Shown: positions 26,452-34,464, counted from the first letter of the stretch. The stretch: DNA of 64,000 nucleotides from Aneurinibacillus terranovensis DSM 18919 (GCF_000430625.1 NZ_AUMJ01000024.1:1-64000), one strand, 5' to 3'. Made by a program: numbers and translations. Notes: generated by a model from the letters alone, not told the origin.

Positions 26452-26642
26452 TGAAAATCACGAAAATGAACACGCGAAGAAAGAAGAAGTGAGATCTGCG
26501 GAAGAAAAAGGCATTCGCCTTTTTCCACATTGAAATCCTGGTCTCTTTCTCTCCTCTCTTTTCCTCGTACCACCATCATTTGTGTCTCGGCAAAACGGTA
26601 CCTTTTCATGTCGGGGTTGCGGCTAAAAGCCATGGTTGTTTT
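26452..26642 (-). repeat. Intergenic repeat, copy B (about 190 bp, hairpin-containing)
   Basis: It matches 6582-6773 in the same orientation. On the minus strand it has GATGGTGGTACGAGG and the identical stem AAAAAGGC-GAAT-GCCTTTTT. Differences are spread through the unit, but the 8-bp stem and the GGTGGYACGAGG block are kept. The base of the stem may be conserved too: here TGTGG faces CCGCA. It sits between a thiolase gene and scoA, again inside a sigma-54 transcription unit. Confidence 0.8.
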
Positions 26643-26676
26643 GTGAGGAGAGAGGCGGCACGTCGTACATGTAAAA

Positions 26677-27858
26677 TTAAAGCTGTTCGATAACAATAGC
26701 CATACCCTGTCCACCGCCTACACAAAGGGTTGCCATTCCGAACTGCTCATTGCGGCGCTGCATTTCATGCAGCAGGGATACCATAATTTTTGCTCCGGTA
26801 GCCCCGAGCGGATGCCCTAAAGCGATTGCGCCGCCATTTACATTGACCCGTTCCATGTCCAAGCCCACCTCTCTAATAACAGCAAGGGATTGCGCGGCAA
26901 ACGCTTCGTTTAATTCAATCAGCGGAAAATCAGACACATTCATCTTCGTTCTTTCCATAAGCTTCTGAATTGCCGGGATGGGACCGACACCCATAATCTC
27001 AGGAGAAATACCGGAAACCGTCCAGTCAACAATGCGTGCGAGCGGTACCAAACCAAGGCTTTCCGCTTTTTCACGGGACATCAGCACCATCGCGGCGGAT
27101 CCGTCATTTCTTCCGCATGCATTTCCAGCCGTGACTGTTCCCCCCTGCTTAAAAGCAGGCCGTAATGCTGCCAGCTGCTCTATTGATGTTTCGCGCGGAA
27201 ACTCATCCGTATCAAATATAACGGTTCTCTTCTTTTGCTTCACTTCGATTGGAACAATCTCATCTTTAAATTTCCCGGCACGAATGGCGGATGCGGCCCT
27301 TTGCTGGCTTTGCAAAGCAAAATCATCCTGGTCTTCCCTTGTTATTCCATACTTTTCCGCTACATTTTCCGCTGTCATTCCCATGCCAAGCTGGCTTCCA
27401 TATTTCTCAATCGGCTGCTGTCCGTTCTCAAGATTAGAATCCACGATCACCGGGTTTCCATCACCAAAACGGGCATTGCGCAGATACATTGGGGAACGGC
27501 TTAGGCTTTCTGCCCCTCCAGCTACTACAATATCTGCCTGGCCAAATGCAATTTGCTGGGTGGCTGAAGCAACGGCCTGCATTCCGGATGCGCACAGCCG
27601 GTTGACCGTGTATGCGGTTGCAGTTTCAGGTATACCGGCGCGCAACGCGGCAACACGGGCCATATTGGAAGATTCCGTCGACTGCCGCACTTCTCCCATA
27701 ATGACTTCATCTACCATTTCTGGTTCAATCCCGGCACGCTGTACCGCTTCTTTGATTGCAATCGCTCCTAACTGTCCCGAGTTCATATCCTTTAGCGTCC
27801 CACCAAATTTGCCAACGGCTGTGCGAACAGCCGATACAATAACGATCTCGTTTCTCAT
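26677..27858 (-). CDS. Acetyl-CoA acetyltransferase / thiolase (second copy)
   Basis: The 393-residue thiolase has the nucleophile in [16 protein letters not shown] (about residue 89), the [15 protein letters not shown] His motif and the Cys of [14 protein letters not shown]. The residues [20 protein letters not shown] suit the acetoacetyl-CoA thiolase branch. It differs from the copy at 12302-13465 over its whole length. The acyl-CoA ligase gene ends 4 bases before its start. Acetoacetyl-CoA cleavage or formation next to the CoA-transferase genes is the likely job; a broader ketoacyl-CoA range cannot be excluded. Confidence 0.93.
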   Translation of the reverse strand: MRNEIVIVSAVRTAVGKFGGTLKDMNSGQLGAIAIKEAVQRAGIEPEMVDEVIMGEVRQSTESSNMARVAALRAGIPETATAYTVNRLCASGMQAVASATQQIAFGQADIVVAGGAESLSRSPMYLRNARFGDGNPVIVDSNLENGQQPIEKYGSQLGMGMTAENVAEKYGITREDQDDFALQSQQRAASAIRAGKFKDEIVPIEVKQKKRTVIFDTDEFPRETSIEQLAALRPAFKQGGTVTAGNACGRNDGSAAMVLMSREKAESLGLVPLARIVDWTVSGISPEIMGVGPIPAIQKLMERTKMNVSDFPLIELNEAFAAQSLAVIREVGLDMERVNVNGGAIALGHPLGATGAKIMVSLLHEMQRRNEQFGMATLCVGGGQGMAIVIEQL

Positions 27859-27862
27859 TTTA

Positions 27863-29476
27863 TCACCCTACCCCATTCATTTTCTTTTTTTCTGCTTCTA
27901 TCAATTCCCGTCTTAAAAGCTTACCGACCACTGTCTTTGGCAGCTTCTCTAAAAATTCAACAAACCTAGGCACCTTATATTTTGTCATCATCCCGGCACA
28001 CCACCCGATAAGTTCTTCCTCAGTTATAGAGGTGCCCTCACGCAAAACGATGGCCGCCTTGACAACCTCGCCGCGGTAAATATCCGGTACGCCAAAGACG
28101 CATACTTCTTTTACCGCGGGATGCTGGTACAACATTTCCTCAATTTCATTCGGATAAATATTATACCCGCCGGAGATAATCATTTCCTTTTTTCTCCCGA
28201 CAATGGTAAAGTAACCATCTTCATCCATCGTGGCAATGTCCCCTGTGTAAAGCCATCCATCACGCAGGGCGATAGCGGTCTCCTCCGGCCTATCCCAGTA
28301 GCCTTTCATGACTTGTGGCCCTCGAACGATCAACTCGCCCGCTTCGCCCGGCGCAAGTTCATACATGCCGGTTTCCAGATCGACAATCTTACTGTCCGTG
28401 CCGGGAACGGGAATGCCGATTGTCCCTGGCTTTCTCTGTCCGCGGATGGGATTGCGATGGGTAACAGGCGAAGCTTCCGACAGACCGTATCCTTCCATAA
28501 TGGTCGCCCCTGTCTTCTCTTCGAACTCTCTCATCAACTCTACCGGCATCGGGGCCGAGCCGCTGTTGCATACTTTAATAGATTCAAGTCCGGCTTCCGG
28601 CGCTTTTGGATGATGAAGCAGCGCCATATACATCGTAGGCACACCCGGGAAGAAAGTAGGCCGATGTTTTTGAATGAGTTCAATCGCCTGATTGACTTCA
28701 AACCTGCGCATACAAATAATGGTGGCCGCTCCGAAAACGGATGTATTCATGCAGTTGTTCATCCCATATACATGAAAGAAAGGCGAGATGCTCAGCATAC
28801 GTTCTCCTGGCCGTTTGAATGTAGAGCCAAAGGTTGTATAAATTTGATAGATATTGGCTACGAGATTGTAGTGCGTTAACATCGCTCCTTTTGAGCGCCC
28901 GGTGGTGCCGCCGGTATACTGCAGAACAGCCACATCTTCTTTCGGATCAATGGAAATAGCAGGGAGATCTGTTCCAGTCGGAACAAGAAGCTCGGAAAAA
29001 TCCCACGCATCCTTTTCCTCTTCCGGTTTTCCTGTATAAATTTTGATCAGCGCCTGCGAATAAGCAATCTGGTTGATTTTCTCCCGCACTTCATATTGAC
29101 CGATAAGCCAGCGGGCCTGAGAGTCTTGCAGAATAAAGGCCAGTTCGCTTTTCTGGTACATGGGATTTATCTGCACTACGACCCCGCCCAAGCGCTGGAC
29201 GGCATAGTAGGCAATAACATATTCTACGGAGTTGGGCAAAATGAGAGCGGTACGATCCCCTTTGTGAAATCCAAGCTCGTAAAGATGCGCGGCCGCGTAT
29301 TCCGTACATTCTTTCAGCTGGCGATACGTCATTGTACGTTCCCCGTCAATTACGGCGATCCTGTTCGGATAATCTTTTGCCGAGCGTTCAAGAAAGCTAT
29401 ACAATGAAACGGTAGGAACTTCAATATCTTTCGGAACACCTTCTGGATAAAAGGCATGCCATGGCCGTTGTGTCAT
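27863..29476 (-). CDS. AMP-forming acyl-CoA ligase (second copy)
   Basis: The 537-residue enzyme has LQYTGGTTGRSKGAMLTH, GYGLSEASPVTHRNP, DGWLYTGDIATMDEDGYFTI and PKTVVGKLLRRELI. It has the same length and near-identical motif text as the ligase at 13471-15084, and the N-terminus (RPWHAFYPEGVPKDIEVP) aligns too, so the two are paralogues within one regulon. It lies between the intact livF and a thiolase gene. Having two such ligases suggests two related acids or two affinities. The linker and C-terminal domain are complete. Confidence 0.92.
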   Translation of the reverse strand: MTQRPWHAFYPEGVPKDIEVPTVSLYSFLERSAKDYPNRIAVIDGERTMTYRQLKECTEYAAAHLYELGFHKGDRTALILPNSVEYVIAYYAVQRLGGVVVQINPMYQKSELAFILQDSQARWLIGQYEVREKINQIAYSQALIKIYTGKPEEEKDAWDFSELLVPTGTDLPAISIDPKEDVAVLQYTGGTTGRSKGAMLTHYNLVANIYQIYTTFGSTFKRPGERMLSISPFFHVYGMNNCMNTSVFGAATIICMRRFEVNQAIELIQKHRPTFFPGVPTMYMALLHHPKAPEAGLESIKVCNSGSAPMPVELMREFEEKTGATIMEGYGLSEASPVTHRNPIRGQRKPGTIGIPVPGTDSKIVDLETGMYELAPGEAGELIVRGPQVMKGYWDRPEETAIALRDGWLYTGDIATMDEDGYFTIVGRKKEMIISGGYNIYPNEIEEMLYQHPAVKEVCVFGVPDIYRGEVVKAAIVLREGTSITEEELIGWCAGMMTKYKVPRFVEFLEKLPKTVVGKLLRRELIEAEKKKMNGVG

Positions 29477-29503
29477 GTTTCTCCTCCTGTGTTGTCTGCT
29501 TTC

Positions 29504-30220
29504 CTAGCTAACCTGTCCTAAGTACACTTCTTTTACATAGCTGTCCCCGAGAAGGTCGGCTGATTTCCCCTCGACTACGACTTTGCCGGTTTCGATCGCA
29601 TACGTACGATGGCTCACTTCGAGCGCCCGGTATGCCTTCTGCTCCACAAGCAGCACGGTGAGCCCCTTCTGGTTTAAATCAGCGATAATAGTAAACAAAT
29701 TGTCGACGATATTCGGCGCAAGACCAAGCGTAGGCTCATCCAGCATTAACAGCTTGGGGCGGCTCATCAACGCTCTTCCCACGGCCGCCATTTGCTGCTC
29801 TCCCCCGCTCACGGTCCCAGCCTTTACCTTTAAACGCTCTTTGAGACGCGGGAACAGATCAAGCATTTCTTCCGCACGTTCAATCACTTCTTTCCGGTTT
29901 CGGAAATAGTTCATATATCCGCCCATAAGCAGGTTTTCCCAAACCGTGAGATGAGGGAAAATCTGCCTCCCTTCCGGAACGATGGCGATTCCTTTCTTAA
30001 TAACACCGGAGACAGCGCACCCGGTAATGGCATCGCCTAAAAATTCCACGGCTCCTGCAGTAGGCTTTAGTTCACCGAGAATGGATTTAAGTGTCGTTGA
30101 TTTCCCCGCTCCATTGCTGCCAATGATGGCTACAATTTCTCCTTCTTGTACCTGCAAATCAATTCCATGAAGCACTTGAATTTTTCCGTAGGCTGCTGCA
30201 AGCTGTTTGACTGCTAGCAT
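29504..30220 (-). CDS. Liv-type ABC transporter ATPase (LivF-like), intact
   Basis: The 238-residue ATPase has Walker A GSNGAGKSTTLKSILG, IVPEGRQIFPHLTVWENLLM (the LivF hallmark PEGR-F/LTV-EN), TVSGGEQQMAAVGRALM as ABC signature, Walker B LLMLDEPTLGL and LLVEQ as switch. It heads the unit ligase-thiolase-scoAB from the 30260 promoter. The livKHMG set at 16296-20221 lacks a LivF, whereas Liv importers need LivF and LivG, so this product is the likely missing subunit; the shared sigma-54 control would keep them in step. The AACC-rich start region begins at ATG 30220 behind a run of G. Confidence 0.9.
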   Translation of the reverse strand: MLAVKQLAAAYGKIQVLHGIDLQVQEGEIVAIIGSNGAGKSTTLKSILGELKPTAGAVEFLGDAITGCAVSGVIKKGIAIVPEGRQIFPHLTVWENLLMGGYMNYFRNRKEVIERAEEMLDLFPRLKERLKVKAGTVSGGEQQMAAVGRALMSRPKLLMLDEPTLGLAPNIVDNLFTIIADLNQKGLTVLLVEQKAYRALEVSHRTYAIETGKVVVEGKSADLLGDSYVKEVYLGQVS

Positions 30221-30259
30221 ATAACCCCCCCTTATTTACCTTTCCGATACCTTATACAT

Positions 30260-30275
30260 TGCAAGCATTATGCCA
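30260..30275 (-). promoter_or_regulatory. Sigma-54 promoter for the livF-ligase-thiolase-scoAB unit
   Basis: Minus strand: TGGCATAATGCTTGCA, i.e. TGGCA, six bases, TTGCA, a perfect match to both conserved halves at the right spacing, 40 bases before the livF ATG. A perfect palindrome lies about 120-145 bases upstream, the usual place for an enhancer-bound activator, and the activator gene itself follows at 30497. Confidence 0.88.
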
Positions 30276-30391
30276 GCTTTTTTCGCGGATTTTACCCGCT
30301 TTCTTGCAGAGAAAGAAAAAATTAATTCAAAAATGTATCTATATTTAGAAAATAGAAAAAAGTTGGTATCATCTTTGCTCCACGCGTAACT

Positions 30392-30419
30392 CATTTTTGT
30401 ATCACAAAATACAAAAATG
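30392..30419. promoter_or_regulatory. Palindromic upstream activating site (probable enhancer)
   Basis: CATTTTTGTAT-CACAAA-ATACAAAAATG has perfect 11-bp arms around a six-base spacer. A related half, CAAAAATGTATC, occurs again at about 30329-30340, and the right arm itself continues as CAAAAATGTATC. It lies 117-160 bases upstream of a sigma-54 promoter and next to the activator gene, so it is the best candidate for the activator's binding site. Confidence 0.6.
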
Positions 30420-30476
30420 TATCGGGCGGGACATTTACGCGAAACGTCTTAACGCCCCCACGACTGCCTAACAAAG

Positions 30477-30496
30477 AAGCACTGAATGCAGTGCTT
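30477..30496 (-). terminator. Intrinsic terminator at the end of the sigma-54 activator gene
   Basis: Stem AAGCACTG-CATT-CAGTGCTT on the minus strand directly behind the stop codon, followed by CTTTGTT. The T-run is poor, so strength is uncertain. Confidence 0.5.
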
Positions 30497-32176
30497 TCAT
30501 AAATTGTATTTTTTCAATTTCCGGACGATGGTTGGCTGGCTCGTCCCCAGCACTTCTGCCATGCTGTACGTGCTGGGGAATTTTTTAACCGCAAGCGCCA
30601 GCAGCTCTCGCTCTGCCGTCTCTACCGCCTCTTTTAATGTTATTACTTTTGTATAACGAACCAGCTTTTCCTCGCCTTCCTGATATTCTACGGGAAGGTC
30701 ATCTGGCGTGATTGTTTTTGATGTCACAGTCAAAATCAACCGCTCAATCAGATTGGCAAGTTCGCGAACATTTCCCGGCCATGAGTAATGATAAAAAAAT
30801 TCGCGCAGCCCTCTATCAAACTCCTTTGTCAATCCGTATTTTCCATTAAGCTTTTCAAGATAATACTGGACAAGCGGAAGAATATCATCCCTTCTGTTCC
30901 GTAGAGAAGGAAGAGAGAGGGGAAGGACATTCAAACGATAAAACAAGTCTTCCCTAAACGTTCCCTGGCTGACCATTTCTTTCAGGTTTCGGTTGGTAGC
31001 CGCAATCACCCGCACATCGACATCCTTCGGCTTCGTACCGCCAATACGCTGAATTTGTTTTTCCTGTAATGCCCGCAGAAGCTTTACCTGCAGGGCAAGG
31101 GGAAGTTCTCCTACCTCATCAAGGAAAAGAACCCCTTTATGCGCCAATTCGAACATTCCCGCTTTACCTGTCCGGTTCGCACCGGTAAAAGCACCCGCTT
31201 CATACCCGAATAGTTCGGACTCCAAAAGTTCATGCGGAATCGCTCCGCAGTTAATTTTGACAAATTCGCCCTTTCCGTATCGATTCCCTGAACGATAAAT
31301 ATGTCTGGCTAATACGTCTTTTCCGACACCGGTTTCGCCAAGAATGAGAACGGTTGCATCTACATCGGCAATCCGTTCTCCCATTTCGTATATCTCTTTC
31401 ATCTCCTGGCTTTCGATAATCACTTCCGGGATTGTTATTTTTTTGGCTTTTAGCTTGTCCAGTTCCTTTTTATACTGATTGTTTAACTCTTTTACTTTGT
31501 CCAGTTCATTTCGCAATTCATTTAACTCTGATAAATCACGAATGTTGGTTACTACTTTTTCAACTTCGCCCGCTTCATTGAAGATGGGACTTCCTGTCAT
31601 TAACGTTTCTTTTCCGGCGAAGTTTCTTTGGATAATACTCACAGGCTTTTTCTTTTCAATCACTTTAAAAGTAACTGACTCTTGCAATACCCCTCTTGTG
31701 ACAAGTTGAGAAACATTTCTGCCAATATAATATTGCTTTGGGATGCCCGTAATGCGTTCGATGGCCGAATTCGTTTTAAGCGTTTTACCGTCCCGATCGG
31801 TAATATAAATAACATCATATGAGTTTTCGATAATTGTATCCAGTTCGCTATTCGTTTTATCGAGGCTCTTAATTTGCTGTTTCAGCAGTTGAATATGAGT
31901 TCCATCCACAACAACATAAAGAAGCAGCGACTCTTGGTTCCAGATGAAAGGTTTATACAGCAGCATGTGATAAGAATCTAACAATCTTACCAGCACCGCT
32001 TCAGGAGACTGAACCTCCCATTGCGTAAAAAGTTTTTTTATATCCTCCCATCTTTCACATATCCTGTCGGTGAATAGTCCTGCAAACAACGGATTGCGAT
32101 ATTGAATGATTCCTTTCTCATCGGCAGCGGCAGCAGGAAACGGCATATCATCCATCCACTTTATTTGCACCTTCAT
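30497..32176 (-). CDS. Sigma-54-dependent transcriptional activator (PAS-AAA+-HTH)
   Basis: The 559-residue protein has an N-terminal sensory part: a PAS-like fold in residues 1-100 and a clear PAS domain at about 108-225 (DTIIENSYDVIYITDRDGK). A coiled linker at 225-255 follows. The AAA+ domain (about 260-490) has Walker A GETGVGKD, the GAFTGA loop that contacts sigma-54, Walker B GVLFLDEVGE and the arginine-finger region. The C-terminal HTH (YSMAEVLGTSQPTIVRKLKK) is of TyrR/Fis type. No receiver domain is present, so it probably senses a small molecule, perhaps an acyl-CoA or the acid. Its start overlaps the panE stop by four bases. It lies between two sigma-54-promoted units and is their obvious regulator, similar in plan to RocR/BkdR. 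Confidence 0.93.
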   Translation of the reverse strand: MKVQIKWMDDMPFPAAAADEKGIIQYRNPLFAGLFTDRICERWEDIKKLFTQWEVQSPEAVLVRLLDSYHMLLYKPFIWNQESLLLYVVVDGTHIQLLKQQIKSLDKTNSELDTIIENSYDVIYITDRDGKTLKTNSAIERITGIPKQYYIGRNVSQLVTRGVLQESVTFKVIEKKKPVSIIQRNFAGKETLMTGSPIFNEAGEVEKVVTNIRDLSELNELRNELDKVKELNNQYKKELDKLKAKKITIPEVIIESQEMKEIYEMGERIADVDATVLILGETGVGKDVLARHIYRSGNRYGKGEFVKINCGAIPHELLESELFGYEAGAFTGANRTGKAGMFELAHKGVLFLDEVGELPLALQVKLLRALQEKQIQRIGGTKPKDVDVRVIAATNRNLKEMVSQGTFREDLFYRLNVLPLSLPSLRNRRDDILPLVQYYLEKLNGKYGLTKEFDRGLREFFYHYSWPGNVRELANLIERLILTVTSKTITPDDLPVEYQEGEEKLVRYTKVITLKEAVETAERELLALAVKKFPSTYSMAEVLGTSQPTIVRKLKKYNL

Positions 32177-33027
32177 TGCGTTGCAAACCCCTTTTTCTCA
32201 ATGGAAGATAAAATAGAATACAGCGTATGTAACACAGGAGTATGAGCATGTAAGGCAGAACCTTTGTGAACAAAGTAGCCGCATAGAGACTCTATCTCCA
32301 TTTGTTTTCCTCTCTCCCGATCCTGAAGCATAGACGTTTTATGCTGCCCGGCTTTTTCTGCCGAAGTGAAAATCCTCTCAATCACTTTAGGGCTGCTCAT
32401 TATGCCCAGCTTTTTTCCAACGGCCACAGCTTCATCCAGCACGCATTCAGCCGTATATCGAAGCTTTTTCCATAAGAGCTTGTCCCATTTTTTCTGCTTG
32501 ATATTGTCGGACGTTTTACAGTAAATTCCGGCCTGCTCAAACAACCGGGCAATCGTTTCAGCCCGTGCCTGCGTTTCTTCCTGCATCCCCCCGATAACAA
32601 GCGATGCTTTTCCCGCCTGTTTAATCACACCCGGACGTTCAAGTGCTGTCGTGATGTACGCGGCACCACTTATTATGCGGGAGTCTCCCACAATATCACC
32701 AAGCACTTCTTCGTTATCAATCCCGTTCTGCAGTGTCAGCAACATTGTATCCGTTTTCAAATAAGGACGTAATTGAAGCGCCGCTTCTTTTGTCTGCGCA
32801 GACTTCACTGTGAAAAGCACAAGATCAACGTTTTCCATTTCTTTATAGCTATCTGTAAACGTTTCGCAAATAAAAAAGGATTCATCAGAATCATTGTACA
32901 GGCCATTTTTTTGCATCGCTTTCAGGTGCTCCCTACGCGCTAAAAAAATGACATCATGGCCGGCCCGCTTAAGAAGCGCGCCAAAAAAAACACCAACCGC
33001 TCCCGCTCCTACAATTCCGATGTTCAT
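32173..33027 (-). CDS. 2-dehydropantoate 2-reductase family protein (PanE/ApbA)
   Basis: The 284-residue protein has the N-terminal motif IGIVGAGAVGVFFGALLKRAG, LLTLQNGIDNEEVLG and the C-terminal helical domain with the catalytic Lys near KKWDKLLWKKL. PanE reduces ketopantoate to pantoate on the way to CoA. ATG at 33027 follows AGAGGCGAGAGAG; the frame extends 27 codons more but crosses the promoter. It is the first gene of a two-gene unit with the sigma-54 activator. Pairing with the acyl-CoA regulator hints at CoA supply or at a related 2-keto acid reductase. Many paralogues of this family have unknown substrates, so the symbol is left open. Confidence 0.85.
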   Translation of the reverse strand: MNIGIVGAGAVGVFFGALLKRAGHDVIFLARREHLKAMQKNGLYNDSDESFFICETFTDSYKEMENVDLVLFTVKSAQTKEAALQLRPYLKTDTMLLTLQNGIDNEEVLGDIVGDSRIISGAAYITTALERPGVIKQAGKASLVIGGMQEETQARAETIARLFEQAGIYCKTSDNIKQKKWDKLLWKKLRYTAECVLDEAVAVGKKLGIMSSPKVIERIFTSAEKAGQHKTSMLQDRERGKQMEIESLCGYFVHKGSALHAHTPVLHTLYSILSSIEKKGFATQ

Positions 33028-33078
33028 CTCTCTCGCCTCTTTTCCCATGATTCCTTTTCTGCTCTTCCCTCTATTTCT

Positions 33079-33108
33079 ATTGTAGTAATGTTTATGTAAT
33101 ATTGTCAA
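33079..33108 (-). promoter_or_regulatory. Sigma-A promoter of the panE-activator unit
   Basis: Minus strand: TTGACA, 18 bases, TACAAT, about 50 bases before the panE ATG. A perfect consensus -35 makes this a convincing housekeeping promoter, so the activator itself is probably not sigma-54 dependent. Confidence 0.75.
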
Positions 33109-33131
33109 TTTTTCTACTATATTTACATAAA
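33091..33131. promoter_or_regulatory. Inverted repeat around the panE -35 box (candidate operator)
   Basis: TTTATGTAA (33091-33099) and TTACATAAA (33123-33131) form perfect 9-bp arms that enclose the -35 hexamer. A repressor or autoregulator could bind here. The binding protein is unknown; the sequence differs from the palindrome at 30392. Confidence 0.45.
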
Positions 33132-33146
33132 ACTTCTCAGTAACCG

Positions 33147-33926
33147 TTACTTCCCTTGAAAGGCAGGGACGCGCTTTTCAAAAAAGGCCTGCACCCCTTC
33201 TTGGAAGTCCCCCGTTTGTAAACATACTTCCTGTGCGATCGCTTCTGCCGCCAAAAAAGAACGCAATGTTTGATGTACCTGCTGATTTAGCAGTTTTTTG
33301 GTCAATCCTACCGCTACCGGTGCCTTTGCAGCTATCTTTTCTGCTAGTTTAATTGCAGACGAAAGCGCTTGTCCTGAAGATACGAGCTGATTTACTATGC
33401 CAAATTGATAGGCTTCCTTTGCATCTACTTTTTCTCCGAGAAACATCCATTCCTTCGCTTTTTTATCCCCTGCAAGAGAAGGTAAGAAATGGATTCCTCC
33501 GAAATCAGGAACTAGCCCTACATTTACAAAGCTTTGAACAAAAAAGCTATCCTCTTCCGCTACAATCAAATCGCAGGCTAATGCCAAATTAAATCCGGCA
33601 CCGGCGGCTGCTCCATGGACAGCAGCAATGACCGGCTTCTCCATCTCCAACAGCGTAAACAAAAGCTGATATCCCCGCTCCAGTCTTTTTTTCCCTTCCA
33701 GAGGCTGCAGTTTACGCAGAGCATGCAAATCCCCTCCAGCAGAGAAAGCTTTTCCTTTACCGGCTAAAACGACAGCCCGTATCTCCATATCCTGCTCTGC
33801 GCCTTGCAAAGCGGTAATTAATTCCTCCCTCATTTCCGCTGCCAGAACGTTACGCATCTCCGGCTTGTTTAATTGAATAATAGAGACACTGTTATGTTTT
33901 TCAATCGAAATATACGCATATGACAC
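33147..33926 (-). CDS. Enoyl-CoA hydratase/isomerase family protein
   Basis: The 259-residue crotonase-fold protein has AFSAGGDLHALRK and VHGAAAGAGFNLALACDLIV for the oxyanion hole. The segment around the second acid reads FVNVGLVPDFGG: the usual hydratase Glu is replaced and an Asp follows, as in PaaG/PaaB-like enoyl-CoA isomerases. It may therefore shift a double bond or handle an unusual acyl group instead of simple hydration. The frame begins at 34013, but GTG at 33926 behind AAGGAGG fits the family start. A sigma-54-type promoter lies 34 bases upstream, so it forms its own unit in the regulon. Confidence 0.87.
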   Translation of the reverse strand: MSYAYISIEKHNSVSIIQLNKPEMRNVLAAEMREELITALQGAEQDMEIRAVVLAGKGKAFSAGGDLHALRKLQPLEGKKRLERGYQLLFTLLEMEKPVIAAVHGAAAGAGFNLALACDLIVAEEDSFFVQSFVNVGLVPDFGGIHFLPSLAGDKKAKEWMFLGEKVDAKEAYQFGIVNQLVSSGQALSSAIKLAEKIAAKAPVAVGLTKKLLNQQVHQTLRSFLAAEAIAQEVCLQTGDFQEGVQAFFEKRVPAFQGK

Positions 33927-33959
33927 CGTTTCATCCTCCTTTTTGTTACAAATTTCATT

Positions 33960-33975
33960 TGCAATTTTAATACCA
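33960..33975 (-). promoter_or_regulatory. Sigma-54 promoter for the hydratase/isomerase gene
   Basis: Minus strand: TGGTATTAAAATTGCA, i.e. TGGYA, six bases, TTGCA, 34 bases before the GTG start. It is the fourth match of this kind, each placed directly before a catabolic unit. The region further upstream is now pseudogene, and I see no copy of the 30392 palindrome there. Confidence 0.72.
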
Positions 33976-34004
33976 AGTATCCAATTTGCTATCTTCTTGA
34001 CCTT

Positions 34005-34464
34005 GTGCTTCATGAAATCATTAAAGCATTCGATGACATTGATGACATTAAGGATAAAATTCTTAAATTAACACAGGAAGAGGTTAGTGAATTAACAGCC
34101 CCTATTGTGCCCATCCATGAAGGAATCGCCGTGATGCCACTTATTGGAGCTATCGATTCTTCTCGGGCCAGACATATCTTAGAGAAGGTTATTCTCCTAA
34201 AGTCTCACAACTACACGTAGAGCACCTCATCATTGATTTCTCTGGTATACAGGCACTTGATACGATGGTTACAGATCACATCTTCAAAATTAATAAGGTA
34301 CTGGTGTTATTGGGAATTCGCGTATCGCTAACCGGAATAAGACCGGCGCTGGCGCAAACGGTCGTTAAAGTCGGAATCGATCTATCATCTATAAAATCAT
34401 CGCAACGGTACGTCAGGCATTAAAAGAAAGCGGAATAACAGAAGCAGAAGATACTACTCCGTGA
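34005..34464 (+). pseudogene. RsbR-like STAS-domain gene remnant, frameshifted
   Basis: Frame one (to 34220) gives EVSELTAPIVPIHEGIAVMP and LIGAIDSSRARHILEKV, the start of the STAS domain of RsbR-type stressosome proteins. After a shift near 34215 the rest follows: VEHLIIDFSGIQALDTMVTD and LLGIRVSLTGIRPALAQTVV. A further break precedes ALKESGITEAEDTTP and TGA at 34462. The Thr/Ser phosphorylation sites of the family would sit in the SGIQALDT and GIRP areas. The N-terminal globin-like domain (about 130 residues) is missing. It is the only plus-strand coding sequence in this part and is surely dead. The stressosome link is by family only. Confidence 0.8.

Noticed and set aside
26394-26714. Long N-terminal extension of CoA-transferase subunit A
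   Set aside because: It reads through repeat B, has no family similarity, and an ATG with a binding site exists at the usual family start (26393).
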